Shown here piece after piece: positions 56,617-64,000 of a stretch of 64,000 nt of DNA. Within the stretch, counting starts at the first letter, position 1. Each line of letters opens with the position of its first letter. Origin of the DNA: Mesorhizobium sp. (lineage in GTDB: Bacteria; Pseudomonadota; Alphaproteobacteria; Rhizobiales; Rhizobiaceae); contig NZ_JAFKID010000006.1 of assembly GCF_017306545.1 (NCBI RefSeq), positions 158,341 to 222,340 on the forward strand, written 5' to 3'. The notes beneath the pieces are model-generated. The model was not told where the DNA came from, did no database searches, and saw only the letters and a program-made list of their open reading frames with translations. The position numbers were made by a program, and so were the translations under genes.

Positions 56617-57323
56617 ATGCAGAACGAACTTACCCCCGGATATTACGTGGTGACGGCGGGAGGCTCGGGGATCGGGCTCGCCGTCGCCCAAGAAATTGCA
56701 GCGCGCGGCGGCACGCCGGTGGTCGTCGATCCCGCTCTGGACGCAGATCAATTGCCCGGCGACTGGCTCGCTTATGCTGCGGATGCGGCCGATTCGGCGG
56801 TACTTGCCGGCATTGCGGCAGATATGGTGGCGAGCGCCCGCCCGGTCCTTGGCCTGATCAATAATGCCGGTATTGCGGGGCCGACCGCCTTGCCCGAAGA
56901 AACGACGCTGGCCGACTGGGCACGCGTCGTTCGGCTCAACGCTTCCCGTTGCGCTCATCCTATGTGGCGACCAAGGCGGCGCTCGAGGCGCTATCGGGCA
57001 CCATGGCCATGGAACTGGGGCCCTGGGGCATTCGCTGCAATGTCGTCTTGCCCGGCGTCGTGGCGGGCGACCGGGTCGAGGCCATCATTGCCAGCCAGGC
57101 CGCACATCGCGGCATGGAACTCGAAGCCGCTCGGCGGGAATTCACCAGCCGCACTTCGATGAAAACCATGGTCGAGGGCGCCGACATTGCCGAAGCCATA
57201 TGTTTCCTGCTGTCGGAGCGCGCCCGTTTCGTCAGCGGCCAGCAGCTCGGCGTCTGCGGCAATTTCGAAGGCTATTCCAGCGAAATGATCACCCACCTGT
57301 CCAAGGAGGCCGTCCGTGCTTAA
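56617..57323 (+). pseudogene. Broken SDR-family dehydrogenase
   Basis: The first 108 codons read a good SDR N-terminus: VTAGGSGIG cofactor loop, INNAG near residue 82, and DWARVVRLN. At about 56940 the reading moves to another frame and resumes at RFPLRSSYVATKAALEALSG, the active-site Tyr-Lys helix, running well to the stop at 57323. About 30 residues between, with the catalytic Ser strand, are missing. So a small deletion plus frameshift has inactivated the gene. It is the first gene of the BKACE operon; an intact enzyme would have oxidised a beta-hydroxy acid to the beta-keto acid that BKACE cleaves. Confidence 0.85.
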
Positions 57324-58233
57324 CTTCAACAAGGCCATCATCACCTGCGCGGTGACCGGTTCGGTCCACACCCCGACCATGTCGCCCTATCTGCCGATCT
57401 CGCCGGACGAGATTGCCGAAGCCGCCATCGGCGCGGCCGAGGCCGGCGCAGCGGTGGTGCATCTGCATGCCCGCCTGCCCGATGGTCGCCCCACCGCCGA
57501 CCCGGCCGTGTTCGAGCAGTTCGTGCCCCGCATTCGCGAGGCCACCAATGCCGTCATCAATATTTCCACCGGCGGCGCGCCGGGCATGACCATGGATGAG
57601 CGGCTGGCCGCCGCCCGGGCGCTGCGCCCGGAACTGGTCTCGCTCAATATGGGCTCGATCAATTTCGGCTTCCACCAGATGGCGACGCGCTACAGCGAGT
57701 GGAAGCACGATTGGGAGAAGGAATTCCTGCTCTCGTCGCGCGAGAAATATTCGGTCAATTCCTTCGCCGTGCTCGAATCCATCGTGGGCGAGCTGGGCGC
57801 CAATGGCACGTCATTCGAATTCGAATGCTACGACATCGGCCACCTCTACAATCTCAAATATCTGGAGGATATCGGCGTCGCCAAGGGCCCGTTCATGATC
57901 CAGTTCATCTTCGGCTTCATGGGCGGCATCGGCGTGCATCCCAGCCATCTCGAGCATTTCTACGAGACGGCCGAGCGCCTGTTCGGCGACCGCTACTACA
58001 TGTCGGTTCTGGCCGCCGGGAAGCAGCAGATGCGCTTCGGCGTCATGTCGGCCAGCCGTGGCGGCGGCGTGCGGGTGGGGCTCGAGGATTCGCTCTATAT
58101 CGCGCCGCGCCAACTGGCCAGGACCAATGCCGAGCAGGTCACGCTGATTCGCGAAGTGCTCGAAAAACTGCATATTCCGGTCGCCACGCCGGACGAGGCG
58201 CGCGCCGCTTTGGCTTTGCGCGGGCGGGCATAG
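57316..58233 (+). CDS. Beta-keto acid cleavage enzyme (BKACE, DUF849)
   Basis: 305 residues. The zinc ligands of the family are visible: H49 and H51 in VHLHAR, and E257 in VRVGLEDS. These enzymes condense a beta-keto acid with acetyl-CoA and release acetoacetate and a new CoA ester; known substrates include 3-keto-5-aminohexanoate and dehydrocarnitine. The GTG start at 57316 has AAGGAGG seven bases upstream and overlaps the SDR remnant by 8 bases. The following thioesterase would free the acid, as in carnitine breakdown, but no carnitine dehydrogenase gene is in view, so the substrate is open. Confidence 0.9.
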   Translation: MLNFNKAIITCAVTGSVHTPTMSPYLPISPDEIAEAAIGAAEAGAAVVHLHARLPDGRPTADPAVFEQFVPRIREATNAVINISTGGAPGMTMDERLAAARALRPELVSLNMGSINFGFHQMATRYSEWKHDWEKEFLLSSREKYSVNSFAVLESIVGELGANGTSFEFECYDIGHLYNLKYLEDIGVAKGPFMIQFIFGFMGGIGVHPSHLEHFYETAERLFGDRYYMSVLAAGKQQMRFGVMSASRGGGVRVGLEDSLYIAPRQLARTNAEQVTLIREVLEKLHIPVATPDEARAALALRGRA

Positions 58234-58622
58234 TGAGCGCCCCCGAAGGCCGGACCTGGATCGGCGAAGCGCGCCTGCGCTTCGCCGATCTCGATGGCCT
58301 GGGCCATGTCAACAGCCTGAGCCTGGCGGCACTGGCCGAGGATGGGCGCATGCGCATCATTCTCGACATGCCGATGACCCCGCTCAGCGAGTTCATGCTG
58401 GTGTCGTTCAGCATGCAATATCTGGCGCCGGCCGGTATCGAGCACGATGTCACGGTGACCACGGCGCTGACGCGGATAGGCCGGTCGAGCTTTACCCTGT
58501 CGCACACGCTCGAACAGGCAAACACTTGCCTTGCGCGAGCCGAGTCTGTTGTGGTCCATGTGGATAAAAAGGCCCGCAAGAGCCTGCCACTGAGCGAGGA
58601 GCAGTTGCAATTTCTACAGTGA
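58233..58622 (+). CDS. Hot-dog-fold acyl-CoA thioesterase
   Basis: 129 residues of the 4HBT/YbgC-like type: RLRFADLDGLGHVNS holds the conserved Asp and Gly-His-Val-Asn pattern; SFSMQYLAPAGIEHDV and FTLSHTL follow. It should hydrolyse the CoA ester made by the BKACE, much as CdhB releases glycine betaine from betainyl-CoA. The GTG start overlaps the BKACE stop, and its own stop overlaps the TetR start, so the three genes are translationally coupled. Confidence 0.85.
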   Translation: MSAPEGRTWIGEARLRFADLDGLGHVNSLSLAALAEDGRMRIILDMPMTPLSEFMLVSFSMQYLAPAGIEHDVTVTTALTRIGRSSFTLSHTLEQANTCLARAESVVVHVDKKARKSLPLSEEQLQFLQ

Positions 58623-59284
58623 CCAGGGGACAAGCCGGGGCCGAGCCGGCGCGCAAGCGCGCCAGCCAGGCCCGCAGCCTGATGACCAAGCAGGCGCTGA
58701 TCACCGCCACGATCGAGTGCCTGTGGGAACGCGGCTATGCTGGGGCGACCATTGCGGAGATTTCGCATAAGGCCGATGTCACACATGGCGCGCATCTGCA
58801 CCATTTCGGAACACGCGAGGAGCTTATCGCGGCAGCGGTCGATGCCTTGTTCCAGCGGATGATCGGTGAATTCGAGCTGCGCTTTTCTAAGCTGCCCAGC
58901 AATATCGAGGCGCGCACCGAAGCGGCGCTGGATCATTTCCGCGACCTGGCCATCGGCCGGCTGTTCGGCGTTGTCGGCGAACTGCTGAACGCGGCTCGCA
59001 CCAATGAGGGCATGGCCTCGCAGATGCGCCGCTACGGGGCATCCCAGCGCATGCAGCAGCGGCAGATGTATATCAAGATATTCGGGGCCGCTGCCGTTGA
59101 CGATCCCGAGGTCTTCTATTGGCTCGACACTACCTTCGCCGTCTATCTGCGCGGGCTTTCCGTGCTACAGGCAACTCGCACGCCCAAGGAAATCGAGGAG
59201 CATTGGCAGCGCTGGAAGGAATTCGTCCTGCCCCAGATCACCGCCCGCCTAACTCTAATCGGCGCGGATAGCTATGTGCGATAG
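58619..59284 (+). CDS. TetR-family regulator of the BKACE locus
   Basis: 221 residues. After a basic leader (QAGAEPARKRASQARS) the TetR helix-turn-helix is at about residues 25-70 (ALITATIECLWERGYAGATIAEISHKADVTHGAHLHHFGTREELI, split). The GTG start overlaps the thioesterase stop by 4 bases. An internal ATG at residue 22 is possible. It probably controls the divergent importer and catabolic operons. Confidence 0.87.
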   Translation: MTRGQAGAEPARKRASQARSLMTKQALITATIECLWERGYAGATIAEISHKADVTHGAHLHHFGTREELIAAAVDALFQRMIGEFELRFSKLPSNIEARTEAALDHFRDLAIGRLFGVVGELLNAARTNEGMASQMRRYGASQRMQQRQMYIKIFGAAAVDDPEVFYWLDTTFAVYLRGLSVLQATRTPKEIEEHWQRWKEFVLPQITARLTLIGADSYVR

Positions 59285-59776
59285 GAAATATTCCGCGAAC
59301 GCCACCGCGTGAGGTGTAGAGCGACAAAGGGCTACGGTGAGTAGCTTGTGCCCTTGATTTCCGTCGGGAGCCGGCGCTGCTTGCCGCAGTGACCTGCCCC
59401 ATAAGGTGGTCTGGTTTCGATCTTGCTGCATGACGGCTTTTCGGCCATAGCCTGAGCAGGTGGCGACGCCGGTCCGTATGGCGTTACAGGCCAGATGATG
59501 ACCTTGGCCTCGGCCATACCGGGAAGCGAGTCGGCCGAACGAACCGCTTCGCCCGCCGATTTGCCGTGCGACAGCAGAACATCGACCGAGTGTCGCTTCG
59601 AGACGATCTCTTTCGGCTTCAGCCAGCGGACATTTTCCCGTTGAGCGGGAAAGTCGTTGCGCAAAAGCTGCGCTTATCCTTCCCCGCACCTTTCGTATCC
59701 TCATTCCCACGTCGTGATGCTGCGGCGGCCGATGGAGCCAAGGGCAGGCCGCAGGGAACCGGAGCGAGGAGAAATC
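59285..59776. other. Gene-free stretch with an insertion-sequence remnant
   Basis: About 490 bases without an intact gene. The part 59530-59619 holds an IS3 orfA fragment, listed separately. The rest (59285-59530) has no recognisable domain. A GCGAGGAGA ribosome site closes the stretch before the dioxygenase gene. Confidence 0.5.
59530..59619 (-). pseudogene. Remnant of an IS3-family orfA
   Basis: Read on the minus strand, 30 residues KPKEIVSKRHSVDVLLSHG then KSAGEAVRSAD match the start of the helix-turn-helix OrfA of another IS3 subgroup (pattern KPEEIV-K---VDVL-S-G---AEA-RS). The similarity stops abruptly before the second helix, and no orfB is left. It differs from the orfA at 40658, so it is a separate insertion event. 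Confidence 0.6.
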
Positions 59777-60670
59777 ATGGACACGAAACATGTCGTGGAG
59801 TTGCGCGAGAACGGCTACGCCGTCATCCGCGGCTTCCTCAACAAGCAGGAGGTCGCAGATCTGCGCCGCGAGAGCGAGCGGGTCTACGCCGAAGGGCTGA
59901 AGCACCGGGCGACCTATCGCGACAGGAATCTGTATTTCGAGGTGATCAATGATCCCGGCAACCATAAACGCGCGGTTCCCCAGGCGCACTGGTTCTCCTG
60001 GATAAATCCGTCGTTCGAGGCGCATCGCCGCAGCCAGAAGGTGTTCGAGGTTCTGGCGCCTCTCCTCGGGCCGGATATCAAGCAGATCGCCAATCAGCTT
60101 CACTGGAAGGCGCCGGGCGGCAAATACACCTATTACCGGATGCACCAGGACGTGCGGTTCCGTTCACGGCCCGAACTGTTCGCCAATCTCGACCGCTACT
60201 CACTCAACACCGGCTTGGCCCTCAATCGACAGGACGCCTCGAACGGCGCGCTCAAGGTTGTGCCCGGACATCACAGGCGCGGCTATCTCGGTCTGTCCGA
60301 GGACGGCGGCATCATGGTCGGCAACGTCGAGCAAGGATCTGAACTCAAGGCGGTCGGGGTCGATCCGTCGGAAGTCGTCCAGCTCGAAATGGAGCCGGGG
60401 GACTTGGCTTTGTGGACGCTTTACACCATCCACGGCTCCGGCCCGAACGTCTCGACCGAGCCGCGCATCCTGCTCATCGACAACTACGTGCGGGCCGAAG
60501 ATTCGCCGGAACGCGGGGAGTGGGCCTTCCGCGACGGTCGGCCCGTGCCGCTCGGCGCCGAGCCGGAAATCTGCAAGTACGAACAGCTGAGGGAAAACCC
60601 GGGGCCGTTCTACGTCGACGAAACGTGGACGGACGAGGCCACCGGCGGCAGGCAGGCGGCAAACGGATAG
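59777..60670 (+). CDS. Phytanoyl-CoA dioxygenase (PhyH)-family protein
   Basis: 297 residues. Fe(II)/2-oxoglutarate dioxygenase fold with the iron ligands H123 and D125 (MHQDVRF) and H219 (YTIHGSGPN), and R230 (EPRILLIDN) to bind 2-oxoglutarate. The family hydroxylates many small molecules, including amino acids, ectoine and secondary metabolites; substrate unknown here. The ATG at 59777 has GCGAGGAGA upstream. It is convergent with a LysR gene and has no operon partner. Confidence 0.87.
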   Translation: MDTKHVVELRENGYAVIRGFLNKQEVADLRRESERVYAEGLKHRATYRDRNLYFEVINDPGNHKRAVPQAHWFSWINPSFEAHRRSQKVFEVLAPLLGPDIKQIANQLHWKAPGGKYTYYRMHQDVRFRSRPELFANLDRYSLNTGLALNRQDASNGALKVVPGHHRRGYLGLSEDGGIMVGNVEQGSELKAVGVDPSEVVQLEMEPGDLALWTLYTIHGSGPNVSTEPRILLIDNYVRAEDSPERGEWAFRDGRPVPLGAEPEICKYEQLRENPGPFYVDETWTDEATGGRQAANG

Positions 60671-60743
60671 CAGCGGCGGATGCGTCTTGCGGCGCATCCG
60701 CTCCCCGTCCTGACCGGGAGGAAAGTTTCGACGTTCAGGCGTT

Positions 60744-61640
60744 TCAATCGAGGTCGGAAGAGAGTTCGAGCATGAGGAAATCGACGAACGAACGCACCTT
60801 CGCGGCGACGTAGGTTCGGTGCGGGTAGAGCGCATAGATCGGACTGGACGCCGGCTGGAAGGCCTCAAGCAGGGGCTTGAGCCGGCCGTCTGCTATCGCC
60901 TGTCCGACCAGCAGGCTCGGCAGGTTTCCGATTCCGAAGCCGGACATCGTCATCTGGTAGGCGGCTTCGACGCTGTTGGTCGCCACCCGTCCCTTAACCG
61001 GTACCGAGAACCTTCCGTCTGGCCCAAGAAAAGGCCAGGTCCCCAACCGCTTGGCGAAGTTCGACAGCACGCAGGAATGGTCTGCCAGCTCGCGCGGATG
61101 CGTCGGCATGCCCCGCCGCTCCAGGTAGGCCGGCGTGGCGCAAACATAATTGCGCACTGTGCCCAGTTGCCTCGCGACGATCTCGGAATCGCTCTGGGCC
61201 TCGAAGCGTATCGCCACGTCGTATCCTTCCTCGACGATGCCCACCACGTAGCGCGAGGTCAGGTTGAACTCGATGGATACGAGGGGATTCTGCTCGAGGA
61301 AACGCGGGATCAGGCGGGTGATGCGGGTGTAGGCAAGCACGTTGGAGCAGGAGACGCGCAGCAGGCCGCGCGTGCCGCGGTCGAGCCGCCGGGTCGAATC
61401 CTGCAGTTCCTCGATCTCGCCGAGCAGGACGCGCACGCGCTCGGCATAGTCGCGCCCGGCCTCGGTGGGGCTGAGGCGGCGCGTCGTGCGGTTGAGCAGG
61501 CGCACGCCCAGATCGTCCTCCAGGTCCTTGATGATGCGGCTGACCGCCGTCGTCGACATGTTCAGCTCGCGTGCCGCGGCCGTCAGGCTGCCGAACAGGC
61601 AGACGCGGTCGTAGACCTTCATCGCCGCAAACAGGTTCAC
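60744..61640 (-). CDS. LysR-family regulator
   Basis: 298 residues. N-terminal helix-turn-helix ([36 protein letters not shown] split over about residues 7-42) and a LysR substrate domain of the CrgA-like PBP2 type ([24 protein letters not shown]). The GTG at 61640 has GGGAGG six bases upstream; ATG at 61622 is the alternative. It is divergent from the solute-binding protein gene and likely controls it. Confidence 0.88.
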   Translation of the reverse strand: MNLFAAMKVYDRVCLFGSLTAAARELNMSTTAVSRIIKDLEDDLGVRLLNRTTRRLSPTEAGRDYAERVRVLLGEIEELQDSTRRLDRGTRGLLRVSCSNVLAYTRITRLIPRFLEQNPLVSIEFNLTSRYVVGIVEEGYDVAIRFEAQSDSEIVARQLGTVRNYVCATPAYLERRGMPTHPRELADHSCVLSNFAKRLGTWPFLGPDGRFSVPVKGRVATNSVEAAYQMTMSGFGIGNLPSLLVGQAIADGRLKPLLEAFQPASSPIYALYPHRTYVAAKVRSFVDFLMLELSSDLD

Positions 61641-61743
61641 TCGCGCGCCCTCCCGCCGGTTCCCCGCAGCGGCATGGCTTGGCGAGGCCGTTCCGTCCAA
61701 TGTCCACTATCATCGAACAAAAACCAACAGAGGGAGAGAACGA

Positions 61744-63372
61744 ATGACACCTAGACTTCATCCGGCCGTCGAGATGTACGCGCGCGAGGCGCGGGAAGGA
61801 CGTATGAACAGGCGCGAATTTCTCGCCACCGTCAGCGCGCTCGGTGCCACGACGGCGACGGCCTACGGGCTGCTGGGCCTGGCCGCACCAGCCGCGTCCG
61901 CCGAGGAACCCAGGAAAGGCGGCATCGTGCGGGTGTCGATGCAGGTCATGGCGCTCGACGACCCACGCCTGTTCAGCGTCTCGCAGATGGGCAACATCGC
62001 CATGCAGTTCATCGAGCCGCTGGTCCGCTGGAAGCCCGATTTCACATTCAAGCCCATGCTGCTGGAGAGCTGGGACGTCAGTGAGGATGCGACCGAATAC
62101 ACGCTCCATGTCCGCAAAGGCGTGAAATGGTCGAACGGCGACGAATTCGACGCGCGCGACGTCGTCTTCAACATAAACCGCTGGTGCGAGAAGGATGTCG
62201 CCGGCAACTCGATGGCGGGACGGATGACCTCGTTGATCGATCCCGACACCAAGAAGGCGCGAAAGGGAGCGATCGAGGCACCTGACGCGCACACGGTCGT
62301 GCTCAAGCTGTCGCGGCCCGACATCACGATCATTCCTGCCATGACCGACTATCCGGCGCTCGTCGTCCATCGCGATTTCGACGTTTCCAAGGGCACGCTG
62401 GCGAAAAATCCGGTCGGCACCGGCCCCTTCGAACTCACCGCCCACGAGGTCGGCAGCCGCGCTTCGGCACGCAAGCGGCCGGACGGTTCGTGGTGGGGCG
62501 GAACCGTGCATCTCGACGGCATCGACTGGATCGACTACGGCACCGAAACCGCCCCGACGCTCGCCGCGATGGAGTCCGGCGAGATCGATCTCACGGCCCA
62601 GACCCAATCCTACGACGTGGGCGCGCTCGACAAGATGGGCAAGAAGAAGTCGGAGATCGTGACGGCGGCGACGGTGGTGCTGCGCACCAATGTCAATGTC
62701 AAGCCGTATGACGACAAGCGCGTACGCAATGCCATTCAACTCGCCATCGATAACGAGGCCGTCATGAAGCTCGGCATCGATGGGCAGGGCGAGGTGGCAC
62801 AGAACCACCACGTCGGGCCGATGCATCCCGAATATGCCGAGCTGCCGCCGATCAGGCGTGACGTTACCAGGGCGAAGGCGCTGCTGGAGGAAGCCGGTCA
62901 ACTCGACCACGAGTTCGACATCATTTCCGTCGAGGCCGACTACCGCAAGGAAAGTTCCGACGCAGCGGCCCAGCAGATGCGCGACGCCGGGTTCAAGGTA
63001 AAACGCACGGTGATGCCGGAAAGCGCATTCTGGACCGACTGGACCAAGCATCCTCTGGCCACCACGAATTGGAACGCCCGCCCGCTCGGCATCCAGACCT
63101 ATACGCTCGCCTATCAGACCGGCTCGGCCTGGAACGAGACCGGCTTCTCGGACCCCGACTTCGACGCCAACATTCAGAAGGCCAATTCCATCGCCGACGC
63201 CGACAAGCGGCGCGCGGTGATGAAGGAACTCGAAGAGGCGCTTCAGGGCTCCGGCATCATCGTCCAGCCCTATTGGCGCAAGCTGTTCTGCCACATGAGC
63301 CCAAAGCTGATGGGTTACCAGATGCACCAGGCTTACGAGCAGGATTTCACCGGAGCCTGGCTTGCGGCCTGA
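61744..63372 (+). CDS. Tat-exported SBP_bac_5 solute-binding protein
   Basis: 542 residues. The twin-arginine signal NRREFL (residues 22-27) is followed by a hydrophobic stretch and AASA-EEP cleavage region near 52. The body is the dipeptide/oligopeptide binding fold ([48 protein letters not shown]). Start choice: ATG 61744 with GGGAGAGAA upstream, or ATG 61804 right at the Tat motif. Permease and ATPase genes do not follow, so it works with an importer encoded elsewhere or has lost its partners. Confidence 0.88.
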   Translation: MTPRLHPAVEMYAREAREGRMNRREFLATVSALGATTATAYGLLGLAAPAASAEEPRKGGIVRVSMQVMALDDPRLFSVSQMGNIAMQFIEPLVRWKPDFTFKPMLLESWDVSEDATEYTLHVRKGVKWSNGDEFDARDVVFNINRWCEKDVAGNSMAGRMTSLIDPDTKKARKGAIEAPDAHTVVLKLSRPDITIIPAMTDYPALVVHRDFDVSKGTLAKNPVGTGPFELTAHEVGSRASARKRPDGSWWGGTVHLDGIDWIDYGTETAPTLAAMESGEIDLTAQTQSYDVGALDKMGKKKSEIVTAATVVLRTNVNVKPYDDKRVRNAIQLAIDNEAVMKLGIDGQGEVAQNHHVGPMHPEYAELPPIRRDVTRAKALLEEAGQLDHEFDIISVEADYRKESSDAAAQQMRDAGFKVKRTVMPESAFWTDWTKHPLATTNWNARPLGIQTYTLAYQTGSAWNETGFSDPDFDANIQKANSIADADKRRAVMKELEEALQGSGIIVQPYWRKLFCHMSPKLMGYQMHQAYEQDFTGAWLAA

Positions 63373-63745
63373 AGAAGCCACCTGTCTGGTCCTAGGCTTG
63401 ACGGGGCTTCTGTCTTTCGGGCGAAGGGGCGCTATGGGTCATTCTTCGGACCCATGCCGCCGCTTCAGCATAATCAAGAGAGCCTAAGCCCCTGATCAAG
63501 CGCCAGGGGTTCAATAGCAAGACGGCCGCAAAGTAGCGGGTGCAGACCCAACTCTTCGCCGCCTTATCGTCTCCGGCAGCGGCTGCTGACCCTGCTGGAG
63601 CCCATGCCGCTCTAAGCGAGACGCTCGACTGCGACGGCTGCGACGGCAACGACATGACGCTGGAATTGATCGGTCGCTGACGACCGTATCGAGCGAAGGG
63701 ACTAACGGGCGACCGATGGGAGACAGCCGCGGCGAACGTCCTGCC
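63373..63745. other. Unexplained gene-free stretch
   Basis: About 370 bases between the binding-protein gene and the converging endonuclease-like gene, where importer permeases might be expected. A minus-strand frame of 87 codons (63392-63655) is open but has no domain I recognise and no clear ribosome site. I see no strong terminator. It may be remnant sequence. Confidence 0.4.
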
Positions 63746-64000
63746 TTACGCCGCCTCGCGTTCGGATCCGGCGGATGTCAGGCGCGCGGATGCGAGGCTG
63801 ACATATGCCTTGATCGGCAGGTGATCGGACGCCACACGAGCCAGCGGCGTGTCATGGGCCATGATCGGCGAGAGGATGTTCCCGCGGTTTGCGATCATGC
63901 GATCGAGGGCCAGGAGGGGCAATCGGGAGGGGAAACTGGGAACCGCAGCCGGCAGCGGACCGAACGCGGCGTCGAATGTTTTGAGGGCGGAGCGATCGTT
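63746..64000 (-). CDS. Endonuclease/exonuclease/phosphatase-family protein, C-terminal part
   Basis: 85 codons reading in from the right edge; the start is outside the window. It has the C-terminal EEP signature: FPSRLPLLALDRM followed by DTPLARVASDHLPI, where the SDH triad includes the catalytic His. The family cleaves phosphodiester or phosphomonoester bonds in DNA, lipids or inositol phosphates. Stop codon TAA at 63746-63748. Confidence 0.75.
   Translation of the reverse strand, partial: NDRSALKTFDAAFGPLPAAVPSFPSRLPLLALDRMIANRGNILSPIMAHDTPLARVASDHLPIKAYVSLASARLTSAGSEREAA

Noticed and set aside
57316-59284. Carnitine degradation operon cdhCB-R
   Set aside because: BKACE and thioesterase fit, but no carnitine dehydrogenase is seen, the broken first gene is an SDR, and the regulator is TetR instead of an AraC/GATase type.
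1-64000. CRISPR array, prophage or restriction/defence island
   Set aside because: No regularly spaced direct repeats, phage structural genes, or nuclease/methylase pairs were seen anywhere in the window.

Overview
The window reads as chromosomal DNA of a high-G+C alphaproteobacterium of the order Hyphomicrobiales, most like the Phyllobacteriaceae (Mesorhizobium/Aminobacter type). The basis is the chvE-gguAB-araD1 sugar locus with a divergent GbpR-like LysR gene, a SAM-II riboswitch in front of metZ, a double-length dCTP deaminase, a DUF6460 gene, and clustered palindromic repeats typical of that group. No database search was possible, so the genus is an inference.

Layout. 1-9.2 kb: the 3' end of a PiT phosphate transporter, an Mrp/ApbC-type P-loop protein, a CoxG-like protein, an IlvD/Edd sugar-acid dehydratase, a repeat-filled spacer, and a hydantoinase B/A pair on the minus strand with a nested repeat between the two genes. 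9.4-18.1 kb: ferredoxin-NADP reductase, then a compact plus-strand six-gene cluster (carrier protein, acyl-CoA dehydrogenase homologue, aaRS-like amino acid:carrier-protein ligase, DUF1839, GH2 glycosidase, tandem alpha/beta hydrolase). This is the best candidate for a poorly described system: an amino acid is loaded on a carrier protein, probably modified there, and then handed to an unknown, perhaps sugar-containing, acceptor. 18.1-21.6 kb: MATE pump, ATC-hydrolase-like protein, DUF6460 protein, tRNA-Gly(CCC), LysR. 21.9-27.2 kb: chvE, gguA, gguB, araD1, with an intrinsic terminator after chvE. 27.2-40.5 kb: mostly housekeeping genes (orphan amino-acid binding protein, dCTP deaminase, riboswitch-controlled metZ, YjbR, ApaG, EmrAB-type pump with divergent TetR, engB, yidC, rnpA, rpmH, orphan histidine kinase, tRNA-Arg).

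40.6-61.6 kb looks like an accessory catabolic region. It opens with a decayed IS3 element next to tRNA-Arg. It then holds a LuxR-type regulator divergent from an acetone-carboxylase-type operon (beta, alpha, gamma) followed by two SDR genes and a glycine-betaine-type ABC importer. Next come a polar-amino-acid ABC importer divergent from a BKACE / hot-dog thioesterase / TetR operon whose leading SDR gene is broken, an IS3 orfA remnant, and a phytanoyl-CoA dioxygenase homologue. It ends with a LysR gene.

61.7-64 kb: a Tat-exported SBP_bac_5 solute-binding protein without permeases in view, an unexplained 370-base stretch, and the 3' end of an endonuclease/exonuclease/phosphatase-family gene running off the right edge.
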